From Fulvia fulva (lineage: Eukaryota > Ascomycota > Dothideomycetes > Mycosphaerellales > Mycosphaerellaceae), in contig NC_063020.1 in NCBI RefSeq assembly GCF_020509005.1, positions 1,798,001 through 1,862,000 of the forward strand: a DNA stretch of 64,000 nt, given 5' to 3'. The notes under the pieces are model-generated. The model did not search any database and was not told the origin of the DNA. It worked only from the letters and a program-made list of their open reading frames with translations. Both the position numbers and the translations under genes were made by a program. Position 1 is the stretch's first letter. Every line of letters begins with the position of its first letter. Below are positions 20,870 to 34,369 of the stretch, one piece after another.

Positions 20870-23800
20870 TTATGACAGGTTCAGCTGGCTTACAAACCTC
20901 TAGAAGTGTGGACCAGTCTTTGGTTTTGTAAACCCGTCTGCAACCATCTCAGAGGTTGGGGTGTACTCAACAGCAATAAGCCTCCTCTACCAAAGTTTCC
21001 TAACAGCGTTATAGGCAATGTCAATGTGCTTCGACTTGTCATGAACATGTGCATCTTTGACTAGGGTGAGGGCAGCTTGATTGTCACCTCTTAATTGGAC
21101 TGGTCTCAAATTTGATACAGTCTCCTGGTTTCTAGTGATTCTTGGTTAATAGGAACAGTCTCCCACTAACTCTGGACAATCCATTTCTCTTAGCAGTGAA
21201 GCTAGGAATTGGGACTGCTTCGCACATACATTCATAGCCATGTATTCAGCCTCTATTGTGGATGTTGCTACAGACTTTTGCTTCTTGCTCATCTAAGAAA
21301 CTGGTGCCCCACAGAGGAAGAAGACATACCCAAGGATTGAGACTCTGTCTGCTTTGTCCATTATATAATCAGAATCACAGTATCTAATAAGGTGTCCTTT
21401 TCTAGACTTTGAGAACTGAAGTCCTAGATCAGGGTATGATCTTAGGTACCTAGTGATCTTCTTCAAAGCCTTCATGTGGTAGGTGGATGGGTCACTCACA
21501 AATGAGCTCATCCTTCCTAGGGCAAAAGCAATGTCTGGCCTTGTGATTGTTGCTGGCCACATCCAAGTACCATTAATACTCTGGTACTCTGCCTTGTCAC
21601 ACCTCTCATCCATGTGGCTTGAAGGTTTGAGGGCCTCATAGCTGTCCATGGGTGAGTGTGTAGGTGCTGCCTTCTCATGGTTCATTCCCATCTTGGCTAG
21701 GCTGTCCCTAACAAAGTGTCCTTGGTCAAGTTTCAGGATTCCTCTCTTCCTGTCCCTTGTGACTCTCATGCCAAGGATCTTTTCAGGTTCACCTAGATCT
21801 TTGATCTTGAAGATCTTGCCAAGTTCTCTTTTGAACCAGAGAACATCTGTCAACTTTGGTGCAGCAATTGGAATGTCATCCACATGTATAAGGATTATGA
21901 TCTCCCTCTTCTTATGGATAAGTAGGCATGGATCCACTTCTGACTGTGTGAATCCAATCTCTCTGAGCTTTGACACACAGAGTTGATTCCAATCTCTAGC
22001 TGCTTGCTTAAGTCCATACAAGCTTTTGAGGATTTTGAACACCATGTTTGGTGGAAGCTCAACTCCTAGTGGTGGTAACATGAAGATGTCTTCATGGAGG
22101 GTGCTTTCTGTGAATGCATTGTTCACATCCACTTGGTGAAGATGAAGATCCTTCTTACACACAATAGCCATAAACACCCTAAGGGTGTCCTGTCTTACTG
22201 TAGGTGCAAATGTCTCCATAAAGTCAACACCAAACTTCTGTGAGAAGCCCCTTGCAACTAGTCTAGCCTTGAACTTTTCAATAGCTCCACTAATGCTTCT
22301 CTTAATATCAAAGACCCATCTTGATGTAACCAGATTTGCTCCTTTTGGTGGAACAGAATTTTCCCAGGTGTTGTTACTCTGTAGAGCATCTAGTTCCTTT
22401 TGGATTGCTTCCTTCCAAAGATGTCCCCATTTCTTGTCATTCACAGCATCCTTGTAGGATTTTGGAATTGGGACCTCTTGCTTGTATGCAATGGCTTCTA
22501 CAGTTGCTGCAAAGGCCATTTCCTCAACTTCTTCCAGGAATTCGCTATCCCATGGTATTGAACTGTCCACTGATTGCATGGCTGCAAAGAAAGCTTGGTG
22601 AAAAGCAGCAAGGTTCTCTGAGAGGTCCATTGCTTCTCCCACTTCAGTGGTTAGTTCGGGCTTAGGGACCATGGATCTTGGGGCTTTCTGTTTCATGTTA
22701 TAGCCCTCAACATCATAGTCAGCCTTTCTCTTTCCAAGGGATGATTTAGGGACCGTCACTTGTGACCTAGTAACGTCTATTTCCTGGGGATCTAGGGAGC
22801 TTCTCTCAATTGGCTGATCGATTTTCTGAAATTCCCCTACGTTCTCCGGAGGCTGGGGAAGTTGCACAAACAGCTTTCTCGGCTGAGCGACTTTAGGGCT
22901 CTCAATTGGCTGATCTATTTCGGGGGGGCTCTGATGGACGCCTGAATGGTAGGTAGATTGTCCTAAGGATACGTTCTTCCTCGGCCTTCCTAAGGGCTTC
23001 CTAGCTGGTGCACTGCTTGGTAGATTCAATGTTGGAACATTGAGACCCATATCACCTCCAGGCTGGTCCTCAAAGAAGTCTGCATGTGTGTGTTGTTTAA
23101 CAGCTCTCATGTCTGGTTCCCAAAAGAGCCAGGCTTTAGCTGTGTTTTCAACATACCCAATAAACACTGCTTCTTTACCCCTATTCATTAGCTTGTCACT
23201 TCTTGCCTATTGAGGTTGGGATCTTGTGTCCATATAGACAACAGCTTTGCATCCCCAAACTTTCAAATGGTTGATGGTCGGTTTGATACCATCAAAAGCC
23301 TCATCTAGTGAAACCTTGAACCCATCGTAATCTGGGCCATTTGGCAGTTTGTTCCTCATATAAGTTTGGGCCTCTAGTGCTTCAGGCCAAAATTCAACCG
23401 GCATTTTAGCCTCTTCAAGCATTGCCCTTATAGAGTCCTCTGAGGTTTGTATTGACCTCTCAACTGGTCCATTCTGTAGAGAGTTGTATGCCTCAGTCGG
23501 CTCGAGCCCAATCCCTAAATCCTTCTCCCACTGCTTCACTAATGCAATAAGTTCTTTTGCATTGTCAAGTCTTACTGCTTTTAGCTGCGCTGATGATTTC
23601 CTCTCTGCTTTGATCTTCCAGTTCTGGAGAGCAACTGGAGCATCTTCTCTTTTCCTAAGAGGAAAGGTCCACTTCTTCCTAGAGAAGTTGTCAACAATCT
23701 CAAGCCAGTATTTGAATCCTAGTCTTGAGATTGGTAGTGGGCCACATATGTCAATAGATACAAGGGCAAGTCTTTTAGGTCTTCTCTCTGTAACTTTGCC

Positions 23801-25507
23801 TTTGTACTTCTTCATCTTTGCTATTGAACATACTCTGCACTGGTGAAAGCCATCCTTAGGGATAGGAATGGGTTCTTTTAAGTCTGTTACCTTGTGAAGA
23901 TTCTGGAGCAAATTCTTCCCAAGGTGTGCAAATCTTCTATGCCAAAGCTCCCACTGCTTCAGGTCGGTCTCTGATTGAGCAGTCACAAAGGCATTCTTCA
24001 TTAGTGGTGCACATGATGAGTAATGTGCCCGTTCTTGTAGGAGAGGAGAAATCTCATCAATGAATGGAACCCCCCTAAGGAGCTTTGTCTGGACAACAGT
24101 CTCACCAGAGGGGGAAACAAGAGAAAATGATGGAAGTTGCACACCAAACTGCTTGCTAAACTGGTTCCATGAAACCAGGTTCACTCCTAGCTTGGGTACA
24201 AGTAGGACATCTTCCAAAACAACTTTTCTGCCAGCTCTCCCACTCATCTCTGCATTCCCAATATGAGTGGCCAATAAAAACCCACCTCCCACTTTGATCC
24301 ATTTCTTCCTTGTCAAGGGAGTCATAGATCTAAAGAGGCAGCTTTGGTCAGTCATATGGGATGAAGCACAGGAGTCAAGTAACCACTCTGACGAGGGGAA
24401 CTTGCCTTAGACTTCTGCAGTTGAGTGAGCCACTTCATCATACTCATCATCATCAGACATTGTCTCTGGGGATGAGCTGCATGAGTCACGTGACTCTTGG
24501 GCGGAAAACCCTTTTCTAGTCTTCTTTGCTTTAGAGGTATAAGACTGGGCCTGGTTCTTCTAGAGTGACAGCATGTCAGAGCTGAGTTTCTTCACCATTT
24601 TCTTAAGTTCTTCTATAGAGGACTTCTCTCTTGGTGTCCTCCTTGAAGTGGGTGGTGGAGTTCTCTTCTTCTTGACATGTGTTGTATTCTGGGAAGATGG
24701 TGGTTGGGAATGAGATCTAAGGACCTTTCTTGCCTCAGGCAAACTAGGGCAGTCCTTGATCAGATGATCCTTCTCACAGAGAAGGCAGGAGAGTGGTCTT
24801 GCTAGACCTGAGGGCTTGACCCAGGTGGCTGCCATGCCATACTCAGCCTTAGAGGGATCCAACCTGGCTTCTTGAGCTTCAAGGATCTTTAAGGTCCTTT
24901 CATGATCCATCTTTGGCTGAGCCATGATAGTATCCCTGGCTACATAGTAGTCAGGTGGCAGTGAGCTTAAGAGCTGGGTCATCCTCACATCAGCTTTCCT
25001 GTAATGCTGACCCTCTGGGTCAACATCAGCAATCCTTTTTCCAAGAGAAACTAGGTGTGTCTATGCAGATCTGATAGTGAACTCTTCACTCATCTCAAAG
25101 GTCACAAATTGCTTTGTGAGCTCATGTGCATGGGTTGGTAGCACCTGGCTATACTTGTTCCAGAGATACACCCACTTCTCAGCAGCTCTTCCAGATTCAC
25201 ATGAGCCCTCAAGCTCAAATTCATCTTCTTCTGTGATCCTACTAAGGATACTGAAGTTGCACACTGTATTGTGTCTTGTCCATGTTGGCGTATTGAGGAT
25301 CTCTTTGGTTGTAGCCTCTTCTTGGAGTTTTAGAGTCTTGCCCTTGATGTTGTCAAAAGACACTTCCATTAGGTCATCAATTGCAAAGAATGCTAATTAG
25401 CTCTCCATCTTGTATCTCTGAAGGTTGAACCATCTCTTCCAATTGTCCCTCCTAAGAATTGGGATTTTGCCTCCCTTCTCCTCTGTCTTCTCTTGGTATG
25501 AATCCAT
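20870..25507 (-). pseudogene. Copia-A gag-pol, broken by in-frame stops
   Basis: 1,546 codons in one frame from ATG 25507 to TAA 20870, with in-frame stops at, for example, 25397, 25061, 24560, about 24411, 23206 and 21293. Most lie where CAG, CAA or TGG would be expected. Order: gag with knuckle CLLCEKDHLIKDC (about 24790); protease motif DSCASSHM (about 24360); pre-integrase zinc region HRRFAHLG to CRVCSIAK; integrase core (VSIDICGPL, ERSIQT); reverse transcriptase (WVFDIKRS, FTESTLHEDIF, HVDD near 21873); RNase H (STIEAEYMA). The Copia order of integrase before reverse transcriptase is clear. Two oddities: Cys in place of the usual protease Gly, and HVDD for YVDD. Confidence 0.9.
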
Positions 25508-25938
25508 AATAAATTGGATGTAATGAAACAAGGTGTGTATGTTCTAAGGTGGTGGCTCAGATCCTGCTAATGCTTCTGGTGTAGAATGGGAAAGTTCGTA
25601 GGTGTGGATACCAAGGCCTGCTTGGTAAAGTAAAGAAGGAGCGGTATGAGGTCTCGGGGCTAGGACACAGGTCTGTCTCTCCTAGCAGAGCTTCAAATGA
25701 CTTACTTGAAGTCCTTCTTGATAGTATCTCGATGCAGTTCTGCCTACAGAGTATCTTCAAGGTATTGGCTTTGAGTAAGCCGCACAGAGTCCTTGTCTAG
25801 GTTACCTATCACTTAGTATCGAACTAAGCTCCTTGACAGGATAGACGGGGTAGACTTCTGATTCCCAGATGTTTTCTGCTACAATAGCAAGGGATACAAG
25901 TAACCTATACTGATATAGGTTGCTCTTATTCCTGCATA

Positions 25939-25955
25939 AACCCGGGCTCATAACC
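25939..25955 (-). other. Copia-A primer-binding site for initiator tRNA-Met (internal)
   Basis: Minus-strand GGTTATGAGCCCGGGTT starts at the LTR edge. Its reverse complement contains GGGCTCATAACC, which carries the CAT anticodon in the stem-loop sequence typical of fungal initiator tRNA-Met. Priming from the middle of a cleaved tRNA is known for copia and Ty5. Confidence 0.7.
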
Positions 25956-26190
25956 TGTTGAACAGGCACGGGTGGATAGCAGCGGAGTGGAGTAAGAGAT
26001 CAATCTTCAACTGACTAATAGCACGAGCATGTAGCAATATATTAGGAACCAATATATTGATTATGTTGGATGTCTATCTAAGCTAAAGGGGAGAGAAGGT
26101 ATCTCCCTACAAGCTGAGTCATCGTAGATGCCTCAGGCTGCTAGATCACTTCCTGATTGTTGACTCCCTTTGAGATGCTACATCTTAACA
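25956..26190 (-). repeat. Copia-A 5' LTR (235 bp)
   Basis: Partner of 20570-20804, followed on the minus strand directly by the primer-binding site. Confidence 0.9.
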
Positions 26191-27797
26191 TAATCTATCT
26201 AAATAGATCGCCGAAATAGATAGTAAGGAGACCTACTATAAGGATCCCGTCCGAAGATTTAAGCACCTACTAAGTAGCCTCCCGGACGTCTATATAAGTA
26301 CGAGGGATACTATACTTATTATAGTTTACCTTGTAAGGCTACACTTAGTATTACGTAACCTAGTACGCTAGCGCGCCCGGACCCTAGACCCTGACCTCGA
26401 CGTTTACTTTATCGCGGCTTTGCAACTTTATTATCTTCTCTTCTTCGTAGAACTTATTCGATTCTAAGGGATTAATATGTTTACGCCCTATCTTACGCCT
26501 TGTCTATATTAATACTAGCCTAGCCGAATCTAGGATAGGAATCCGCTATAGTCCTACTTAAATCCTACGAATTATAAATCTAAGAAGGTAAAGGCGAGAC
26601 CGCTATATACTCCTAGAGGTAAGGGGGAAAGGCGGCTACTTTATCTACGAAGGTAACTACCTAGTTATATCCTACCTAGAGCTAGAATCGGCAAAAGAGT
26701 TCGTAAAGAAGAAGAAAGCCTAGAACGCTCTAAAGAAGCCTAGGAGACAATAGAAGGATAGGAAAAGCCAATCCGATAATAAGGACAAGACAAAGGTAAA
26801 GGCCGGACGAGCCTATACCTCCCGAGAAAGCGATACCGAGGAAATATATAACGACGAAGTCGCTTATTCTACTACCGAAGTAAAAGGCAAGTTTCCGGCC
26901 TCTCAATAGTTACTCGACTCCTATACCTCCTTATAATTAACTAATAATAAGTCCCTATTCAGATCGCTTAGGAAACTAGCGAGGAGGAAGGTAATTAAAG
27001 TCGGTAGGGGGTACCTAGATACCTTCTATAAAGGAATAGTAACTATAGGAGGACTAGCGGGGGAATAAATTGCGCTAGAAAAAGTCTTGTTTGTTCCTAA
27101 TCTCGGAGTTAATCTAGTTTTATAGAGGTAGTTTAGTAAGTAATTCGATATCAAATCTCTAAACTTTATACTTAAGTCTAAGAGCGGAAAGCCTATCGTA
27201 CGAATAGTATTACGGGGGAGAGTACTAGTAGTATCTTCGATATCCGACTCCCTAAATAGTACTTATCGGTCGAGATTACTAAGCTAGGTAGGTAATATAT
27301 CTCTAAAGATATTATCCGCGGGTAATATTCCTAATAAGGAAGCTCTAGCCGCGGTAACTACCGAAGATTAGTAGGAGCTTTAGTATAGGAGATTCGTATA
27401 CCTAGGAAAAGGATCACTCCGGAATATCTATAGGGTAAGTAATAAGGACCCGATTCCTATCCCGGAAGAGCACTACTATAAGGTATACTTAATCGCGAAT
27501 ATACGGAAGTTTAAAGGCGTAGTTATAGAGCGAAAGAACGAGAGACTTACGCTCGTATCTATCGATATCTACGGACCCTTCGAAGGTACGATATCTAGAC
27601 TAGGTTTTAAATACTAGCTAGAGATCGTAGATAACTTCTTAAGAAAGAAGTAGGTGATCCTACTAAAGAAGAGATCTGACGTACCGTAAACACTATAATA
27701 ATAGCGGCTAACTATAGAGAAAGTATATAAATATAGCCTAGGAGCGGTACGGAGCGATAGTATACCTAAGCTACTAATAATCCTAAAAGAGTAGGAG
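26191..27797 (+). mobile_element. Copia-D, segment 3 (gag to integrase)
   Basis: Starts with the right TAATC duplication of Copia-A. The plus strand encodes the end of gag, a protease region reading LLDSYTSL (near 26918), the pre-integrase region and the front of integrase (SIDIYGPFEG near 27560), all riddled with TAG/TAA. It ends at 27797 where the Copia-C LTR begins with TG, inside the integrase. Confidence 0.8.
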
Positions 27798-28160
27798 TGT
27801 TTAATAGGTATAGTATGTATATATACGGAAGTCAGGACACGTAATAGGGAAGGAGGAAGGACTAATATAGTATACGAAGGTATATAGTAGAATAGTGTTT
27901 AGTACTAAAGGTGTCTCTACTATCGGTATAGAGACTACGTCTCTTATACCTATATAGAGGGATATTGCTCTAGTCCTAGTTCTATTTCACTACGCCTTAT
28001 CGGTTTTACCTATATCTTATCCTATAACGGTAGTTCCTCCGACAGTCTCGTACTAACTAGCTAAGTAACTTTAGGTCCTCTAAGTCGCTCCTACTATTTG
28101 TACGGTATCTCGGTAGTATTACCGTACTATTATCTCGACTAGCTTAGTATACACTAAGTT
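27798..28160 (-). repeat. Copia-C 3' LTR (approximate right edge)
   Basis: Begins TGTTTAATAGG on the plus strand (LTR end on the minus strand). Its inner part is the reverse complement of 13717-13800 and of 787-969, which ties Copia-C, Copia-D and the left-edge relic to one LTR family. The right edge is placed where RNase H coding similarity starts; the exact base is uncertain because of RIP. Confidence 0.65.
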
Positions 28161-28399
28161 AGTCTTAGTACCGTACGGTATACCTACTAATCTATATTTA
28201 TAATACTCCTACTTAGGTCGTAAGGTAAGGAACGATTATTCCTACTATACTAGCTATAGCTATCGTACGAAGGTCTAGAACTAGGGACCGGCTAGCGGTT
28301 TAGTTAAACTATCTACTACTATCTCCTTAGTATAGTAGTACTCTACTTTGATCTTCCTCTACTACTAGAGGTGCCTAATATAGTTATAGGTAATATTAA
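28161..28399 (-). mobile_element. Copia-C, segment 1 (end of RNase H)
   Basis: The minus strand matches the C-terminal RNase H region of Copia-A (about 20840-21040). It ends with ATTAA (28395-28399), the target duplication of Gypsy-2. RIP-mutated. Confidence 0.75.
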
Positions 28400-28919
28400 T
28401 GTTATAGTCTCCCTATAGAGTGTATAGAAGGTGGGGACAGAAGAGCCTTAGAGTGCTTAGAAGTCGTTAAGAAGTGACAGTCCAGCTTAGTGTGTGAGCG
28501 CCAAGAATTATATGCCCCGTAATATTCACTACGGGACCTAGCCCTCCAAATTCACCCCTCTACTAAACCTTAACAGATTCACTTCGGCTCGTGACTATGT
28601 GACTCACGGTACTCCCGCGAGTACCCGCGACTACGCTAGACCCTAGAAGAAGCACGTGGAAGACTCGGAACGTAGGGTAGGTTAGAATAAGGTTTTAAGC
28701 AAAGCTACTAAGCGCGGCTCCGCACGGGTTAGCCCTATTAATACGGGGACACGCACTCGCGAGGGTCGCGTATAAATATCTAGCCTTCCCTAGGCCTCTC
28801 TTACTTTCTTCGTCTTTTGTTTTGTATAGCAATTATACTATACCCTTTTATATCTGTACTTCGTACCTATATTCTCGCTTTTACCCTTATATCTTATAGG
28901 CTAGGCTCTCGCCCTAACA
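28400..28919 (+). repeat. Gypsy-2 5' LTR (520 bp, long form)
   Basis: Has the 77-bp segment missing from Gypsy-1. Begins TGTTATAG and ends CTAACA. Confidence 0.92.
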
Positions 28920-28961
28920 TCACAAAAGACTAACAAACCGTCAACCACTCGAGTCATCCTT

Positions 28962-30122
28962 ATAGGTGACCACGCCACCGATAGAGGTGTTAACCTCGAT
29001 AACTAAGACACTCTATTCCACTTTAGTAAGTAGACTAACATCCCCTTCTCGAACGCCGCTACCTTTAGTACCTAGGCAAACGCTAACCCCGACACCGCCT
29101 ACGCTCTTATTAACCGTACCGTCTCCTCTTTCCGCGAGACCGCCTAGTAGGTCGAGCAAGCAAACAACTAAGCAATATACCTTTAAGGTATTATGAACAC
29201 CTTCTAGAACCTCGCCCCGTACGCCGACGATAACTACCGCTAGTACTTCTCTAAGAAGGTTAACGACCTAGACGAGTTCGACGGTAATAAGAGCAAGTTT
29301 AAGGCATTTAAGACATAGCTCACTATTAAGCTGTTGGCTAATGCCGACTACTTTCCGTAAGAGAAGGACAAAGTTACGTACGTCTTCTCCCTCCTTCGGG
29401 GAGACGCCGCGGCTTAGGTATAATACTATATCGATAACGCTACGTAGACTATCGGCTACCCGGACGTCCTCACCTTAATATAGGACCTCCGTGCTGCCTT
29501 TAGTGATCTAGACCGTAGAGCTACCGCCTAGAACGCTATCTATAACCTCCTCTAGAAGAATAAGAGCTTCGCCGAGTACCTCGCGGCCTTTAACCGCGAC
29601 ATCGGGTTCACCGGCTATAACGAAGAGACTAAGAAGAGCACTCTCCGCCGTAGTTTGTTAGTAGAGCTTCTTCGAGCCCTCGAGGACAAGGACGTCGGTA
29701 CTATAAGCTTCCGTGAGCTCGTCGAGACCTACTAGCGCCTCGACTCTAATATAAAACACACCGCCTCTCTCCTCGCTTCCCGTTCTTAAGGTCGTTAGCC
29801 TCGTAGTCCCGGAAGCCACTTCGCTACTCTACTAGGCGCCGCCGCTCCTACGGCTCTCCCTCCCGTCTCTATAGGTGACGCTATAGATCTTAGCGCTAGT
29901 ACCGCCGTCCCTCGAGTCTAGGGCCTCGTTAACGGTAAGCTTACTCCCGAAGAGAAGCTTCGCCGTCGCTAGGCCGGACTCTGTACCTACTACGGCGGTC
30001 TAGGCTATATCGTAGCTAACTATCCGTAGCTTACTACCCGTAACGCCCGTAACCCGGTTCGCGGCGCTATCGGCGCTATCGAGCCTACTCCTACTACTCC
30101 CGCTAAGCAGGAAAAAGCCTAG
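28962..30122 (+). pseudogene. Gypsy-2 gag relic
   Basis: Colinear with Gypsy-1 gag (offset 14,193 bp). The start codon is ATA. The zinc knuckle is damaged: TGC codons have become TAC, so cysteines read as tyrosine. Confidence 0.9.
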
Positions 30123-33100
30123 GTCTTCCTTATCGACGCGATAAAGACTAAGAATAACGTTTACCGAAAGTGAAGAGAGGAAAGAAGTTGAGGATCAATA
30201 TAGTATAGCTAGACCTATACGACGAGACGGGTAAGGACTACGCTTATAAACCGTTTGTTACGAATATAAATATCGGCTCAAAGAAACTCTCTTCTTCTAA
30301 TCTCACTCTTATAGACACTAGCGTACTAGGCGAGTCTTTTATAGACTATAAACTCGCGACCTCTCTTAACCTCGAACCCTAGGAACTAAAGTACCCTCGT
30401 ACCCTTGAACTCTTTAACGGTACGGAGACTACTACTAGTAAGATTACTTATGTTATACACACGTTAATCACCCTCGGAGGCAAGCGTATATCGATCACTA
30501 GCTTCCTTACGTCCCTACCGTATTAGAAGTTTATCCTCGGCCTCCCCTAGTTTAGACGACACCGACCTATTATCGACTAGACTTCCCTTACTATCAGCTT
30601 CCCTCTAGAAGTTCCTCCGGCACCTCCGCCTTCTCCGCCGCCTTAGCGCGGTCCTAAGTATACCAAGATCTTCTAGGTGAACGCCGCTGCCTTCACTACT
30701 ACTACTAAGTAGCCTAAAGCTTAAGTCTTCGCCGCCTCTCTCCGCGATATCGATATCGCCCTCGAGAAGCTCGATAAGAAGCGTACACCTACCGACCCTA
30801 CTACGAAGGTCCCTCCTTAGGCACACTATATCCTCTACGTATTCGATGCTAAAGCCGTAGACGAGCTGCCTCCTCATCGCCCTTACGACCACAAGATTAA
30901 GCTAGAAGAAGGTATAGAGACACCGTTCGGACCGTTATATTCTATGTCCCGAGAAGAGCTTATCGTCCTTAAGAGATACCTCGAAGAGAACCTAAAGAAG
31001 GGGTTTATTCGAGCGAGCCGTTCTAGCGCTAGCAGTCCCGTTATGTTCGTTAAGAAGCCCGGCGGTAGTCTACGCTTCTACGTAGACTACCGAGGCTTAA
31101 ACGCTATTATAAAGAAGAACCGCTACCTAATACCGTTAATTTAGGAGACGCTCGAGCGCCTCTCTAAGGCCAAGTACTTCACTAAGCTCGATGTCATCGC
31201 TACGTTTAACAAGTTACGAATAGTAGAAGGACACGAGTATCTTATAGCCTTCCGTACTCGCTACGGGCTGTTCGAGTCGCTCGTTATGCCCTTCGGCGTT
31301 TATAAGGGGCCTAGTACCTTCTAGAACTTTATTAACGACATCCTTTAGGAGTTCCTCGATCAGTTCTATACTACCTATATCGACGACATCCTAGTCTATA
31401 GCGAGACTAAGGAGGAGCACCGCGAGCACGTCTATAAGGTCCTTTAGAAGCTCGTAGACGCCGGCTTGTAGCTCGATATCGATAAGTACGAGTTTGAGAA
31501 GACCGAAGTCAAGTTCCTTAGTTTAATTATTACCGTAGACGGCATTAAGATAGACTAAGAGAAGATCGACGCTATCGTCGAATAGGATACTCCTACGAAC
31601 GTCAAAGAGGTCTAGGGTTTCCTAGGCTTTACTAACTTCTACCGCCGCTTTATCTACGTATTTTCGGGCGTAGTACGCCCTTTAACGAAGCTTACGCGTA
31701 AGGGTAAGAAGTTCGCCTAGACCGACGAATGCTAGGAGGCTTTTGACTTGCTTAAAGCGAAGTTTATTAAGAACCCGCTTCTACGGCACTTCGATTTCGA
31801 ACTAGAGACCCGTATAGAGACCGACGTATCCGACGGCATAGTAGGCGGTGTCCTACTATAACGCCGCTCGCCTAAATCCCCCTAGTTACCTATCGCCTTC
31901 CTCTCTAAGAAGATGACCGCTACGGAGTATAACTACGAGATCTACGACAAGGAGCTTCTCGCTATCGTTAAAGCTTTCGAAGAGTAGCGCCCCGAGCTCG
32001 AAGGCTCTACTATGCCCGTCTAAGTAAGCTCCGACTATAAGAACCTCGTCTACTTTATAAAGAGCAAGCTACTTAATCGTCGCTAGGCCCGCTAGAGCGA
32101 GTTCCTCTCCCGGTTCAACTTCGTGATCTCGTACACGCCCGGTAAGGCCAACTCGATAGCCGACGCCCTTACCCGCCGCCCTAGTGACTCTCTAGTTAAT
32201 CGAAGAGGGGGCCGGTAAATCGTAGGGCAATAAGTCATTAAAGAGTACAACCTCTCTTCCGAGCTTCGAGAGTACCTATCGAACGGCTAGCCTACGCTCG
32301 CCGCTTCCTTTACTACTCTCGTGCTCGCTCCTACCTACCTTAACGAGAGTGACGATGAATCCGAGCCTAAAGAATACGCCTCGGACGCTAAGGACTTGAA
32401 CGACGATAAAGAGGGCTTAGTAACGACCGACGGCTTATCCGAATTAGACTTTAAGGGGTTTGATAATAAGGAGCAGCCCGAAGGCATTATAGCACGAGTA
32501 CGAACAGCGTACGATGCCGACATAGACGCCTAAGAGTTAGTTTAGGCCCTTGAATCTAGCGCGAGGACATTCCCGGGCTTCTCGCTATCCGAGTACGAGC
32601 TCTAGGAAGGTATCGTCTACTTCCGTAAGAAGCTTGACGTACCGTAGCCCGAAGGCTCTAATATCCGAGCTAAGATTCTTTAAATTATCTACGACTCCGC
32701 CTCTAGGGGTCACCTAGGCGTAGCTAAGACCTACAAGCTCCTCGCTAGGTATTACTAGTGGCCGTATTCCTAGAAGGACGTCCGCCGCTACGTACTAAAC
32801 TGCGCTACTTACCGAAGAGCCAAAGCTAACCGCTACCGTCCCTACGGTCTCTTGCACCCTCTCCCGGCTCCTAATCGTCCGTAGAAGCACATCACTATAG
32901 ACTTTATTACCGATCTTCCTTACGGCAAGACCTTTAGCGGCGTAAAAGCAAAGGCCCTTCTAGTGATCGTAGACCGTCACTCTAAGGACCGGTACATAAT
33001 CCCGTGCTAGAGCATAACCGTAAAGGAGACTACTCGCTTGTTCTACGAATTCGTCTAGCGCTTTCAAGGCCTCCCGGATAGCATCACCTCTAATAGAGGC

Positions 33101-34369
33101 ACCTAGTTCATCTCGTACTTCTAGAAGCGTCTGTGTGCTATCCTAGGCATTAAGTATAACCTCTCGACTAGTTTTTAGCTACAGACCGACGGCTAGACCG
33201 AAATTACGAACGCTATCCTCGAGTAGGTCCTTCGTTACTTCGTCGACTACTACTAGAAGGATTGGCCTTAGTATATCCCTACGGTAGAGTTCGCTACTCG
33301 TAACTAGGACTCGGAGACTACTAGCTACTCTCCCTTCTATACTACGAGAGGTTACTACCCTCGTATAGGTATAGAACTAGAAGAACCTCTCCCGCCTACC
33401 GAAGACGTAAACGAGTAAGTAGTAGACGAGTTCGCTACTATGCTCTTATAGATCTATAAAGAAGTTTACGACGAGATAGTGTACGTATAAGCAATCTACG
33501 AGGATCAAGCTAATCGTCGTCGCTAGCTAGCTCCCGACTACTAAGTAGGCGATATAGTCTACCTTAACTCTAAGAACATTAAGACAGACCGCCCCTCTAA
33601 GAAGCTGAACTAGAAGAACCTAGGTCCTTTTAAGATCACCGAGCGTATTAGTTTATACGCCTACCGTCTAGCTCTTCCTACGAACATAAAGATCTACGAC
33701 GTCTTCTATCCCGTACGCCTTCGGCCGTCGGCTAAGGACCTATTCCCGAACCAAAACTAAGACATACTAGGTCCTCCCGATAAAGTAGAAGTCGACGAGC
33801 CTATTAACCTACCTTCTAACGACTATACCGTCCGCAAGATCCGGGGAATCCGCGTAGAGCCTAACGACGTTAAAGGACTACCGCCGATTAAGTATAAAGT
33901 CGAATAGTAAGGTTGCCCTAAGTAGGATACCTTATAGGAACCTATCTAACATATCATCTTTAATCGTTAAGCAATCGAAGAATACTACGCCCGCGTAGAC
34001 GGCCTAGAAGTCAACATCGGTAGGCTCTTCGAATCTAAGCTCTTCGACGGGGCTTACTAATAGTGTATCGACTATAACATTAGGCCTAGGCCTAGTACTA
34101 AAGCTGAACATCCTCGATATATAGAACTACTACGGCTTCGTAGGAACTTAGCTTTGTTCGGGGGGGCTACTGTTATAGTCTCCCTATAGAGTGTACAGAA
34201 GGTAGGGACAGAAGAGCCTTAGAGTGCTTAGAAGTCGTCAAGAAGTGACAGTCTAGCTTAGTATATAAGCGCCAAGAATTATATGCCCCGTAATATTTAC
34301 TACGGGACCTAGCCCTCCAAATTCACCCCTCTACTAAACCTTAATAGATTCACTTCGGCTCGTAACTAT
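30107..34369 (+). pseudogene. Gypsy-2 pol relic
   Basis: Colinear with Gypsy-1 pol. Recognisable pieces include [14 protein letters not shown] and [15 protein letters not shown] near 31370, separated by stops. Protease DTGA reads DTSV. No functional product. Confidence 0.9.

Larger units (their letters stand above)
20570..26190 (-). mobile_element. Copia-A: full-length Ty1/Copia element, lightly mutated
   Basis: 5,621 bp with 235-bp LTRs at 20570-20804 and 25956-26190 and a 5-bp target duplication TAATC (20565-20569, 26191-26195). The minus-strand gag-pol frame stays in register from 25507 to 20870 and is interrupted only by TAG/TAA codons. The LTRs differ at a handful of C/T or G/A positions. 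This looks like light RIP or ageing, intermediate between the clean and the heavily mutated elements. Confidence 0.93.
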
